The position numbers and the translations under genes are program-made. From JBGQOG01 sp052113705 (GTDB taxonomy: Bacteria; Pseudomonadota; Alphaproteobacteria; Rhodobacterales; Rhodobacteraceae): DNA of 64,000 nucleotides. The notes beneath the pieces were generated by a model. The model worked only from the letters and a program-made list of their open reading frames with translations, was not told the DNA's origin and did no database searches. This document shows positions 7,813 to 16,165 of the stretch, piece by piece. Each line of letters begins with the position of its first letter. The first letter of the stretch is position 1. The DNA lies in the NCBI RefSeq assembly GCF_052113705.1, contig NZ_JBGQOG010000006.1, positions 124,001-188,000 on the forward strand, given 5' to 3'.

Positions 7813-8532
7813 ATGGCGAAAACGACCACGGGGCGCGACGCAGGGCAGGCACCCGGCGCGAGCCCGACATATGAATATTCAATCTCTTCAGCCCCCTCCG
7901 ATACGGTTTTTGCCGCCGGGGCGGTTTCGACGGCCGATCTGGCGGCGCTGATGGCGCAGGCCAGCGGCCGCAAGGATGCCGAGCGGATCGGGGCCGGTGG
8001 CATTGCCACGGGCACGCGGATTCTGACGCTCGACGGCGCTTTGCCGGTGGAGTTTCTCAACCCCGGCGACCGGATCATCACGCGCTCCGGCATGAAAGTG
8101 CTGCGGCAGATCCGGGCCGGGTTGGCGCGTGGCGCGGTGATCCGCATCGGTCAGGGCTCGCTGGGCCATGACCGCCCCGAACAGCCCTTGGTGCTGGCGG
8201 CCGACACGCCGGTTTTGCTGCGCGACTGGCGGGCTCAGGCGCTCTATGGCACCGGGCAGGCGCTGGTGCCGGTCAGCCGGTTGGCGGATGGGGAAATGAT
8301 CGTGCGGATCGAGCCGCGGCTCAGCCCCGACGCGGCCAATTACGACAACCGCCCCGCCCCCACCGCGAGCGAGCTTGCGGCGCAGGCGGAGACCCAGATG
8401 CCGGTGCGGCTCTATACATTGCAGTTCGACACGCCCGAGATCCTCTATGCCGATGGCGTCGAGGTGGGCTGTGAAGCGCTGCCGGTGCCCTTGGCACGCG
8501 CGGAGGAGCAGACACTGGCCTGTCCGGCCTGA
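7813..8532 (+). CDS. Hint (hedgehog/intein) domain protein with altered nucleophile site
   Basis: A 239-residue protein. Residues 1-58 are a low-complexity leader. The Hint fold follows: GIATGTRILTLDGALPVEFL then NPGDRIITRSG (about 63-93), a central region with LVLAADTPVLLRDW and a C-terminal part TLQFDTPEILYADGVEVG. In most bacterial Hint proteins of this class the first motif reads C-F-x-x-G-T; here it is G63-I-A-T-G-T, so the autoproteolytic Cys is replaced by Gly and self-cleavage is unlikely. ATG 7813 has AGGACGA upstream. Function is unknown. Confidence 0.8.
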   Translation: MAKTTTGRDAGQAPGASPTYEYSISSAPSDTVFAAGAVSTADLAALMAQASGRKDAERIGAGGIATGTRILTLDGALPVEFLNPGDRIITRSGMKVLRQIRAGLARGAVIRIGQGSLGHDRPEQPLVLAADTPVLLRDWRAQALYGTGQALVPVSRLADGEMIVRIEPRLSPDAANYDNRPAPTASELAAQAETQMPVRLYTLQFDTPEILYADGVEVGCEALPVPLARAEEQTLACPA

Positions 8533-8597
8533 GGCCGCGGGCTTCCGAATCATCGGCGCGCCCTGTCTCAGGCGCGCGGTGCCGGTGGCGCTTCCTG

Positions 8598-8644
8598 ACT
8601 TGGGTGCTCCCCCGTCTCGGGTGCTCCCAGTCTCGGGTGCTCGC
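8598..8644 (+). repeat. Three 16-bp direct repeats downstream of the Hint gene
   Basis: Units ending TTGGGTGCTCCCCC, GTCTCGGGTGCTCCCA (8614-8629) and GTCTCGGGTGCTCGC (8630-8644) lie head to tail just before the terminator at 8663. Confidence 0.7.
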
Positions 8645-8662
8645 TATCACCGGCACAATGCG

Positions 8663-8699
8663 AAAACGGCCCCCGCTGCACACCAGCGGGGGCCGTTTT
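8663..8699. terminator. Bidirectional terminator, Hint gene / nnr
   Basis: A long stem AAAACGGCCCCCGCTG / CAGCGGGGGCCGTTTT with a short loop and A/T flanks on both sides. Confidence 0.9.
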
Positions 8700-8758
8700 G
8701 CGATCCTCCGCACCGCGCCGGGGCGCGGCGGGGGCCGAAGCGTCAGGCCCGCATGGCC

Positions 8759-10285
8759 TCAGGCCCCCAGGTGCCGCAGCACGCCCGGCAGCGCCTCGGG
8801 CAGATCTTCGGCGATCAGGCCGGGGCCAAAGGCCCGCGCGGCCTCGGCGTGCAGCCAGGCCGCCGAACAGACCGCGTCAAAGGGCCTGTGCCCGCGCGCG
8901 ATCAGCCCGGTGATCAACCCGGCCAGCACATCGCCGGCCCCCGCCGTCGCCAGCCAGGGCGCCGCGGCGGCACCTGTGGCCGCCGAAATCGCCGCCTGCC
9001 CCCCGGGTGCCGCGATCACCGTATCGGCCCCTTTCAGCAGCACCACACAGCCCGCCCGCGCCGCCGCCGCCCGCACCGCATCCAGCCGCGAATAGGCCGG
9101 GCCGCTCTGCGCCGGGGCCGACAACTGCCCGGCCAGATCCGGGAAGAGCCGGGCGAATTCCCCCTCATGCGGGGTCAGCACGCAATCTGCATGCAGAATG
9201 TCGAACAACACCTTGGGATCCGTAGCAAAAGCGGTCAGCGCATCGGCATCGAGCACCGTCGGCCGCGCCAGCGCCAACACCTGCGGCACCGTGGCCCGCG
9301 CGCGCGGATCCTCCAGCCCCGGCCCGAGACAGACCGCGTTGATCCGCTTGTCCTGCAAAAAGCCCTGCAGGGCATAGGCATCGGCCACCGAGCGCAGCAT
9401 GATCGCCTCCAGCCGCGCGGCATTCTCCGTCACCGCGGTGGGCGGACAGATCAGGGTCACCAGCCCCGCACCGATCCGCAGCGCCGCCCGCGCCGCCAGC
9501 CGGGCCGCCCCCCCGCGCCCCTGCCCGCCCGAGAGCACCACCGCATGACCATGCGCATATTTATGGCGGCCGATCTTGGCCAGAGACCGCACCGGGCCGG
9601 TGATCAGCTCGATCTGCTCAGCGGCCGAGATCGCCGCCCCGGCATCGCCGAGGCCGATGTCCGCAACCACCAGCTTGGCCGTGAAAAAGCCGCCCTGATC
9701 CAGAAAATGCCCGGGCTTGGCGGCGTGGAAGGTCACCGTCAGATCGGCGGGATGGTCGATATACTCGCCCTCCGCCAGCACGCGGCCACTGTCGGCACAA
9801 ATCCCCGAGAGGATGTCCACCGCCACCAGCGGGCAGCCGCTTTCCTGCGCCATGCCGAGGAGCCCCCAGACGCCCCCCGCCAGCGGGCGGCTGAGGCCGG
9901 TGCCAAAAAGCGCATCCACCACCAGCGGCCGGGCCGCCAGCAGCTCCCAGCTCAGCTCTTCCGGCGCGATCACCGGCCCGGTGAAGCCCGCCCGCATCTC
10001 CTGTGCCGCGGGGCCCGGCGTCCCCGGCAAGGAAACCAGCGTGACCGCCATCCCCAGAGCCGCCAGCAGCCGCGCGATCTCGGCACCATCGCCGCCATTG
10101 TTCCCCGGCCCGCAGAGCACGACCGCCGCCTGCCCCGCCATGCAGCGCTCGGGCCATTCCGACCGCATCGCCGCCACCACTTCCGCCGCCGCCCGCCGCA
10201 TCAGCGCCGCCCCGCTCAGCGCGCCGGAGGCCATCGCCGCCGCCTCGGCCGCCCGCATCTGTGTCGCCGTCAGAATTTCGGTCAT
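8759..10285 (-). CDS. nnr: Bifunctional NAD(P)H-hydrate epimerase / ADP- or ATP-dependent dehydratase
   Basis: Repairs damaged NAD(P)H hydrates. The 508-residue fusion has an N-terminal YjeF_N epimerase domain (about 1-205; VVLCGPGNNGGDGAE phosphate-binding motif near residues 55-70) and a C-terminal ribokinase-like dehydratase domain (about 215-508) with the catalytic signature GAGDVLAGLITGLIARG. It sits divergently upstream of glnB-glnA, a common alphaproteobacterial arrangement. Confidence 0.93.
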   Translation of the reverse strand: MTEILTATQMRAAEAAAMASGALSGAALMRRAAAEVVAAMRSEWPERCMAGQAAVVLCGPGNNGGDGAEIARLLAALGMAVTLVSLPGTPGPAAQEMRAGFTGPVIAPEELSWELLAARPLVVDALFGTGLSRPLAGGVWGLLGMAQESGCPLVAVDILSGICADSGRVLAEGEYIDHPADLTVTFHAAKPGHFLDQGGFFTAKLVVADIGLGDAGAAISAAEQIELITGPVRSLAKIGRHKYAHGHAVVLSGGQGRGGAARLAARAALRIGAGLVTLICPPTAVTENAARLEAIMLRSVADAYALQGFLQDKRINAVCLGPGLEDPRARATVPQVLALARPTVLDADALTAFATDPKVLFDILHADCVLTPHEGEFARLFPDLAGQLSAPAQSGPAYSRLDAVRAAAARAGCVVLLKGADTVIAAPGGQAAISAATGAAAAPWLATAGAGDVLAGLITGLIARGHRPFDAVCSAAWLHAEAARAFGPGLIAEDLPEALPGVLRHLGA

Positions 10286-10456
10286 TTTGCCTATATCTTT
10301 CTCATATCGCCCAATATAAAGTCACATCGCACAAATATTAAGCGTTACATTCGGAATCCCAAACGGCTTGCACCTCCTGTGAGCCTAGCCGATTGTGAGG
10401 CTTGCGTGAAAGTGGTCTGACACGATGCGACGGAATTCTGACGGGGGAGTCGGCGG
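10286..10456. promoter_or_regulatory. nnr / glnB divergent promoter region
   Basis: A 171-bp interval whose first ~60 bp (10286-10345) are strikingly AT-rich for this genome. Nearer glnB there is a direct repeat TGTGAGCC/TGTGAGGC (10378 and 10394, 16-bp step) containing an inverted pair AGCCT/AGGCT (10382-10386, 10398-10402). In R. capsulatus glnB is known to be controlled by NtrC from sigma-54-independent promoters; these repeats are candidate sites, by inference only. Confidence 0.4.
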
Positions 10457-10795
10457 ATGAAGAAGATCGAAGCGATCATCAAGCCCTTCAAGCTCGATGA
10501 GGTGAAGGAAGCGCTGCAAGAGGCTGGCATTCAGGGCCTCTCGGTGATCGAAGTCAAAGGCTTCGGTCGGCAAAAGGGCCATACGGAGCTCTATCGCGGC
10601 GCCGAATATGTGGTCGATTTCCTGCCCAAGGTGAAAATCGAAATCGTCCTGCCGGACGATCAGGTCGAAATGGCGATCGATGCCATCATCGGTGCCGCGC
10701 GCACCGAGAAAATTGGCGACGGCAAGATCTTTGTCTCGCCGGTGGAACAGGCAATCCGGATCCGCACCGGCGAAACCGGTGATGACGCGGTCTGA
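10457..10795 (+). CDS. glnB: Nitrogen regulatory protein P-II
   Basis: A 112-residue P-II signal protein that reports 2-oxoglutarate, ATP/ADP and glutamine status. It has the N-terminal MKKIEAIIKPFKLDEVKEAL, the T-loop uridylylation site with Tyr51 (GHTELYRGAEY) and the C-terminal B-loop/phosphate region IGDGKIFV. The start follows a GGGGGAG site. Located 73 bp ahead of glnA, the standard glnBA pair. Confidence 0.97.
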   Translation: MKKIEAIIKPFKLDEVKEALQEAGIQGLSVIEVKGFGRQKGHTELYRGAEYVVDFLPKVKIEIVLPDDQVEMAIDAIIGAARTEKIGDGKIFVSPVEQAIRIRTGETGDDAV

Positions 10796-10868
10796 CGGCC
10801 CGTCTGCACCGCAGTGAAATACGGGTGGCATTCCACCCGCAACATGCTCCAAAGAAAGGATAATCTTT

Positions 10869-12278
10869 ATGAGCAAGGTTAGCGAAGTCCTTCAGATGAT
10901 CAAAGACGAGGAGATCGAATACGTCGATGTCCGCTTCACCGATCCGAAAGGCAAATTGCAGCACGTGACCTTGATCACGGATATCATCGACGAGGACTTC
11001 TTCGAAGAAGGCTTCATGTTCGACGGTTCCTCGATCGCCGGCTGGAAATCCATCGATCAGTCCGACATGAAACTGATCCCGGATGTCTCCTCGATCTATC
11101 TGGATCCGTTCTACGCCGAGAAAACCCTCTGCGTGCATTGCGACGTGGTCGAGCCGGACACCGGCGAAGCCTATGACCGTTGCCCGCGTCAGATCGCGAA
11201 AAAAGCCGAAGCCTACCTGAAATCCTCGGGGATCGGCGATGCGGCCTATTTCGGCCCGGAAGCGGAATTCTTCCTGTTCGACGACGTGCGCTACTCGGTC
11301 ACCCCGGCGAAAGTCTCCTATCAGATCGACGCGGAAGCGGCGGCCTGGAACACCGACACCCCGTCGGAAATGGGCAACCTGGCGCACCGCGCACCGCATA
11401 AGGGCGGCTATTTCCCGGTGAACCCGGTGGACGAAGCCCAGGACATCCGCGGCGAGATGCTCTCGACCATGAAGCGCATGGGCATCAAGGTTGACAAGCA
11501 TCACCACGAAGTGGCGACCTGTCAGCACGAGCTGGGCATGATCTTTGGTGGTCTGGTCGAGCAAGCCGACAACATCCAGAAATACAAATACGTGATCCAC
11601 AACGTGGCGCACGCCTACGGCAAGACCGTGACCTTCATGCCGAAACCGATGAAGGGTGACAACGGCTCGGGCATGCACGTGAACATGTCGATCTGGAAAG
11701 ACGGCAAGCCGCTGTTCGCAGGCGACAAATATGCTGACCTCAGCCAGGAAGCGCTCTACTTCATCGGCGGGATCATCAAGCATGCGAAAGCGCTGAACGC
11801 GCTGACCAACCCGTCGACCAACTCCTACAAGCGTCTGATCCCGGGCTTTGAAGCCCCGGTTCTGCTGGCCTATTCGGCCCGCAACCGTTCGGGCGCGGTC
11901 CGTATTCCGTGGACCGAATCGCCGAAAGCCAAACGCGTGGAAGCCCGCTTCCCCGATCCCTCGGCCAACCCCTATCTGTGCTTCGCCGCGCTGATGATGG
12001 CGGGCCTCGACGGCATCAAGAACAAGATCGATCCGGGCGCTGCTTCGGACAAAGACTTGTACGACCTGCCGCCGGAAGAGCTGGCCGAAATCCCGACCGT
12101 TTGCGGTTCGCTCCGCGAAGCGCTGGAAGCGCTGGAAGCCGACATGGACTTCCTGCTCGCCGGTGACGTGTTCGGCAAGGAACAGCTCGAGGCCTATATG
12201 GGTCTGAAATGGGAAGAAGTGTATGCCTATGAGCATACGCCGCACCCGATCGAGTACCAAATGTACTATTCCTGCTGA
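10869..12278 (+). CDS. glnA: Glutamine synthetase type I
   Basis: Condenses glutamate and ammonia with ATP to glutamine as a dodecamer. The 469-residue sequence has the family motifs FDGSSIAGW, the ATP-binding KPMKGDNGSGMHVN, the glutamate-binding NRSGAVRIP and the adenylylation site DLYDLPPEE with the target Tyr at about 398. That Tyr implies control by GlnE adenylyltransferase, itself tuned by the P-II protein encoded just upstream. AAAGGA ribosome-binding site; terminated at 12304. Confidence 0.98.
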   Translation: MSKVSEVLQMIKDEEIEYVDVRFTDPKGKLQHVTLITDIIDEDFFEEGFMFDGSSIAGWKSIDQSDMKLIPDVSSIYLDPFYAEKTLCVHCDVVEPDTGEAYDRCPRQIAKKAEAYLKSSGIGDAAYFGPEAEFFLFDDVRYSVTPAKVSYQIDAEAAAWNTDTPSEMGNLAHRAPHKGGYFPVNPVDEAQDIRGEMLSTMKRMGIKVDKHHHEVATCQHELGMIFGGLVEQADNIQKYKYVIHNVAHAYGKTVTFMPKPMKGDNGSGMHVNMSIWKDGKPLFAGDKYADLSQEALYFIGGIIKHAKALNALTNPSTNSYKRLIPGFEAPVLLAYSARNRSGAVRIPWTESPKAKRVEARFPDPSANPYLCFAALMMAGLDGIKNKIDPGAASDKDLYDLPPEELAEIPTVCGSLREALEALEADMDFLLAGDVFGKEQLEAYMGLKWEEVYAYEHTPHPIEYQMYYSC

Positions 12279-12303
12279 TCCTGGCGGATTTGCAGCAACT
12301 GGA

Positions 12304-12329
12304 GGGCGCCTTTCGGGGCGCCCTTTTTT
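12304..12329 (+). terminator. Terminator of glnBA
   Basis: GGGCGCC (12304-12310) / GGCGCCC (12317-12323) followed immediately by six T. Confidence 0.92.
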
Positions 12330-12384
12330 CATGCCTGGTGCGGCGGGGCGGAATGGGCAGGTTCCGGGGCACAGATCGCGCGCC

Positions 12385-12450
12385 CGGGGGGCTGTCTGCC
12401 CCCCACGGCCTGCGGCCTCCCCCCGAGGATATTTCAGATGAGGCAAAGGG
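12385..12450 (+). repeat. Dispersed intergenic element, copy 1
   Basis: A G-run/C-run palindrome around CTGTCTG, then a second small palindrome (GGCCTGCGGCC), then CCCCGAGGATATTT (box 12425-12434) and a purine-rich GAGGCAAAGG tail. It is the fullest of five copies in the window; the 359-bp interval 12279-12637 holds this, the glnA terminator and no supportable gene. Confidence 0.7.
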
Positions 12451-12637
12451 GCGGCGTTTTCGCCCGGCTTGTCGGTTGGGCGGGGATTTGCTAAGCAGGG
12501 CGCAAGGGGGCGGCCCCCTGCCGCCCGTGGGTGCAAACCTTGGTGAAGCGCCGCAGCGCATCCGTCTTTCCCTCTCGGGTCATGCGGTTTCGGCAATGCG
12601 GGCACCGGACGACACGGACATGACCGTGGAGTGAAGA

Positions 12638-13093
12638 ATGCAGGATATCCCCGATACCGCCGCGCTGAAGGCGCAGGCGAGCCGGTTGCGCAGCGCTATG
12701 AGCGCGCAAGGGCAAAGCGTCAGCCATGCGCAGGCACTTGAGGTTTTGGCGCGAAGTTACGGATTTCATGACTGGAATACCCTTTCGGCACGGGCGCGCG
12801 GGCGCAATGCGCCACCCGAGCCCGCGGCACCGCGCTGGCAAATCGGGCAGCGGGTCGAAGGGCTGTATCTGGGTATGCCGTTTCGCGGCCGCATCCATGG
12901 CACGCATCTGATGGGCAGCCAGCAGGTGGTGATCGTGGATTTCGATGTGGCAGTAAATGTCTCACGCTCAGCCTTGATGACCATATTGCGCAAACGGGTG
13001 AAAGCCACGGTGGACGCCTCCGGGCAGGCTTTGGCGCGCACCTCGGACGGGCAACCGCAAATGATCTTGCGGGCCGAAAGCGCGGCCCGCTGA
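12638..13093 (+). CDS. Small protein with glyoxalase-superfamily-annotated N-terminal helical domain
   Basis: A 151-residue soluble protein. Residues 5-55 (ALKAQASRLRSAMSAQGQSV then HAQALEVLARSYGFHDWN) match a short helical module often annotated 'glyoxalase superfamily protein' in proteobacteria, although no glyoxalase metal ligands are visible. The C-terminal half (about 65-151) looks beta-rich. Flanked by the dispersed element and a hybrid kinase gene. Function unknown; the family call is from pattern memory. Confidence 0.6.
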   Translation: MQDIPDTAALKAQASRLRSAMSAQGQSVSHAQALEVLARSYGFHDWNTLSARARGRNAPPEPAAPRWQIGQRVEGLYLGMPFRGRIHGTHLMGSQQVVIVDFDVAVNVSRSALMTILRKRVKATVDASGQALARTSDGQPQMILRAESAAR

Positions 13094-13354
13094 CAGCAAA
13101 GGGCGGCCGACCGGATGGTCGGCGCGCCAGAACGGTCGCGGGCGATGGCGGAGCGGGTCCTGTGGCGGGCCCTGCCCGTCCGCGGCCGCCGGGCGGGCAC
13201 CACCGCCCGCATCCCGGGAAAAATTGTTCTGCGCCATCATACGGTTGAATTTCCCGTCCCGACGGCTCCGGTTTTTCGAAGAGATTAACCTTATCGCCCT
13301 AACCTGACACGGCCCCCTTTCACGGGGCATGGAACGGGCCGCCGGAAATAACGC

Positions 13355-15952
13355 ATGAAAATCACCAACACCCGCCTCGACCCAGCAATGCTGCGCCGCC
13401 TGGAACGGCGCCGGAGCGTCAGCGTGACCGCGCCGGTCACGGCACCTTTGTCGAGCAGCAGCCCCTACATGCCGGCCATGCTTGCCATCTGCGTCATCGC
13501 CGTGATGTGGTTGTTTGCCGAGAACATGAACCGCCGGATGTTCGACCAGTACCGCCATGCGCAAGTGCTGCGCGAGGTGAGCGTCATCCGTGCCAAGCTG
13601 GAGGGCAATATCAACAGCAACATCCAGCTGATCCGCGGGCTGATCGCCACCCTGTCCACCGAGCCGAACATGCAGCAGGGCCGGTTTGCCGAACTCTCGG
13701 CCGAGCTGATGCAGGGCAACTCCCGCATCCGCAACATTGCCGGCGCGCCCGGGATGGTGATCCGCATGATGCATCCGCTGGCGGGCAACGAGGCGGCGAT
13801 CGGGCTGGATTACAACAAGGTCGAGAAGCAACGCGATGCCGCACAGCGCGCCCGCGACAGCCGCACGCTGGTGCTGGCGGGCCCGGTGGATCTGGTGCAG
13901 GGCGGCCGCGGCTTTATTGGCCGTTTTCCGGTCTTTACCCCCGGCAAGGGGGGCACCAGCCATTTCTGGGGGCTGGTCTCGGCGGTGATCGACGTTGATC
14001 AGCTTTATGCCGACAGCGGGCTTCTGGCGCCGGATCTCGGGCTGGATCTGGCACTGACCGGCATGGATGCCACCGGCATGCAGCCCGAACCGTTTTATGG
14101 CAGCATCGACACCATGAAGAGCAACCCGGTCTCGGTTGAGGTCATCTTGCCCGCGGGCAGCTGGATCCTGTCGGCGGTGCCAAAGGGCGGCTGGGCGACC
14201 ACCCCGCCCAATCTGTGGACGCTGCGGCTGCTCATGCTGTTCGCCGCGGCGCTGATCATGGCGCCCAGCATCATGATGGGCCGGCTGATCGGCGAACGCC
14301 AGCGCAACATTGCCGGATTGCAGCGCAGCAACAGCGTGCTGCAAGAGCAGATGGCCGCGCTGGAACAGGCGAATCGCAAGCAGCAGATGACCGAAGAGAT
14401 GATGCGCGTGGCCCTGCATCAGGAAGAGCAGGTCAATGCCCGCTTTTCCAATGTCGCTGCGATCAGCCGCTCCTGGGTCTGGGAGCAGGACGACCAGCTG
14501 CGCTTCACCTATCTCTCGCCCGCCTATCAGAACGTGACCGGAATCGCCCCCGACCAGATGATCGGCAAAACCCGGCATGAGCTTTTTGCCACCCGCCCCG
14601 AGATCATGGGCAGCGCCGATTGGGCCGGGCTGGAGCGGCTCCTGGCGGGGCGGCGGCCCTTTCACGATTTCCTCTATCTGGCGCTGACCGATGACGGGCG
14701 CGAGATCTGGATCCAGATCAGCGGCTCGCCGAAATATGACAGCAAGGGGCGGTTTGCGGGCTATCATGGCGCCGGGATCGACGTGACGCGGTTGCAGCAC
14801 GCCCGCGCCGCCGCCGAAGAGGCGAATTGCGCCAAATCGAAATTTCTGGCCACGATGAGCCATGAGATCCGCACCCCCCTGAACGGCATTCTGGGGATGG
14901 CGCAGGCGCTGGAACAGCAGCTGCACGATCCCGCCACCGCCCGCATGGCCGCCACCATCCGCGACAGCGGCGAAAGCCTGTTGAGCATTCTCAACGACAT
15001 TCTCGACCTCTCGAAGATCGAGGCGGGCAAGCTGGTGCTGGAATCTGCCCCCTTCGCGCCGATGGATGTTGTCGCGCGCATCGAGGCCCTGCACCGGCTG
15101 AAGGCCGAGGAACAGGGCCTGACCTTGCAGGTGGTTGCGCAGGGGCCGCTGGAGACCATGCGGATCGGCGATGCGCTGCGGGTCAGCCAGATCCTGCACA
15201 ACCTGATCTCCAATGCGATCAAATTCACCGATACCGGCGGCGTCACCCTCAGCCTGCGCGATCTGCCGGACGGCCGCCTGCATCTGGAGGTGAAAGACAC
15301 CGGCATCGGCATGACGCCCGAGCAGCTGGAGCGGCTGTTTGATGAGTTCGAGCAGGCCGATGGCAGCGTGACGCGGCGCTTTGGCGGCACCGGGCTGGGC
15401 ATGTCGATCGTGCGGCGGCTGGCGCATATGATGGGCGGCATGATCGGGGTGGACAGCGAGCCGGGGCGCGGCACCACCGTCTCGGTCACGCTGGCGCTGC
15501 CGGTGGCGACGGTCGCCGTACAGCCCACGCGGCCGCGACGGCAGGCGCTGCCTGCGGCCGATCTGACCGGCATGCGGGTGCTGGCCGCCGATGACAATGC
15601 CACCAACCGCATGGTGCTCAAGGCGCTTTTGCAGCCCACCGGGGCCGAGCTGACGCTGGTGAGCAATGGCGCCGATGCGGTGACGGCCTGGGCCGAAGCG
15701 GGCTGTGATCTCGTCCTGCTCGACATTTCGATGCCGGGCATGGACGGGCCGACCACGCTGGACGCGATCCGTCGCAAAGCGGCCGACCTCGGCCGGCCGG
15801 CTCCCCTCGCGCTGGCCTTTACCGCCAATGTGATGGCGGATCAGATCCAGACTTATCTGGCGGCGGGCTTTGTCGGCTGCATCGCGAAACCGCTGCACAA
15901 GGATGATCTGGTGCGCAAGATCATCGCCGCGTCGGGCCGCGCCGCCGCCTGA
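13355..15952 (+). CDS. Hybrid sensor histidine kinase, CHASE-PAS-HisKA-HATPase-REC
   Basis: An 865-residue membrane kinase. A TM helix lies at about 31-50, a periplasmic CHASE-type domain at about 75-290 (AAIGLDYNK, GFIGRFPVFTP), a second TM around 290-310, a short coiled coil, a PAS domain at about 360-480 (YLSPAYQNVTGI), HisKA with phosphoacceptor His503 in MSHEIRTPLNG, an ATPase domain (FGGTGLGMSIV) and a C-terminal receiver with acceptor Asp790 in LLDISMPGMDG. The CHASE domain suggests a small periplasmic ligand. No HPt or output regulator lies adjacent. Start ATG 13355 has only a weak GGAAA upstream. Confidence 0.9.
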   Translation: MKITNTRLDPAMLRRLERRRSVSVTAPVTAPLSSSSPYMPAMLAICVIAVMWLFAENMNRRMFDQYRHAQVLREVSVIRAKLEGNINSNIQLIRGLIATLSTEPNMQQGRFAELSAELMQGNSRIRNIAGAPGMVIRMMHPLAGNEAAIGLDYNKVEKQRDAAQRARDSRTLVLAGPVDLVQGGRGFIGRFPVFTPGKGGTSHFWGLVSAVIDVDQLYADSGLLAPDLGLDLALTGMDATGMQPEPFYGSIDTMKSNPVSVEVILPAGSWILSAVPKGGWATTPPNLWTLRLLMLFAAALIMAPSIMMGRLIGERQRNIAGLQRSNSVLQEQMAALEQANRKQQMTEEMMRVALHQEEQVNARFSNVAAISRSWVWEQDDQLRFTYLSPAYQNVTGIAPDQMIGKTRHELFATRPEIMGSADWAGLERLLAGRRPFHDFLYLALTDDGREIWIQISGSPKYDSKGRFAGYHGAGIDVTRLQHARAAAEEANCAKSKFLATMSHEIRTPLNGILGMAQALEQQLHDPATARMAATIRDSGESLLSILNDILDLSKIEAGKLVLESAPFAPMDVVARIEALHRLKAEEQGLTLQVVAQGPLETMRIGDALRVSQILHNLISNAIKFTDTGGVTLSLRDLPDGRLHLEVKDTGIGMTPEQLERLFDEFEQADGSVTRRFGGTGLGMSIVRRLAHMMGGMIGVDSEPGRGTTVSVTLALPVATVAVQPTRPRRQALPAADLTGMRVLAADDNATNRMVLKALLQPTGAELTLVSNGADAVTAWAEAGCDLVLLDISMPGMDGPTTLDAIRRKAADLGRPAPLALAFTANVMADQIQTYLAAGFVGCIAKPLHKDDLVRKIIAASGRAAA

Positions 15953-16101
15953 CCGTCGCGGCCATTGCACCACGGCACGGTGCCGGATCCGCCCCCCGGC
16001 GGCGCGCTGCGGCACGGGCCGCGCGCGACCGCCAGAGCGGCCCAGCAGCAAAGGGGCACACCAGCAGAGTGGCCCACCAGCGCCCCGCCCGGTCACAATG
16101 C

Positions 16102-16131
16102 AAAAGGCCGCCCCAATCCGGGCGGCCTTTT
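16102..16131. terminator. Bidirectional terminator, hybrid kinase / ABC-F
   Basis: AAAAGGCCGCCC (16102-16113) / GGGCGGCCTTTT (16120-16131) between convergent genes ending at 15952 and 16166. It shares ATGCAAAAGGCCGCCCC with the terminator at 6159. Confidence 0.9.
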
Positions 16132-16165
16132 GGCGTCTTCGAACGGCAGCCGATGGCCCGGCAAC

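Noticed and set aside
12968..16096. A minus-strand open frame of over 1000 codons opposite the hybrid kinase
   Set aside because: Composition is typical of an antisense shadow, and the plus strand encodes a complete, well-motifed kinase.
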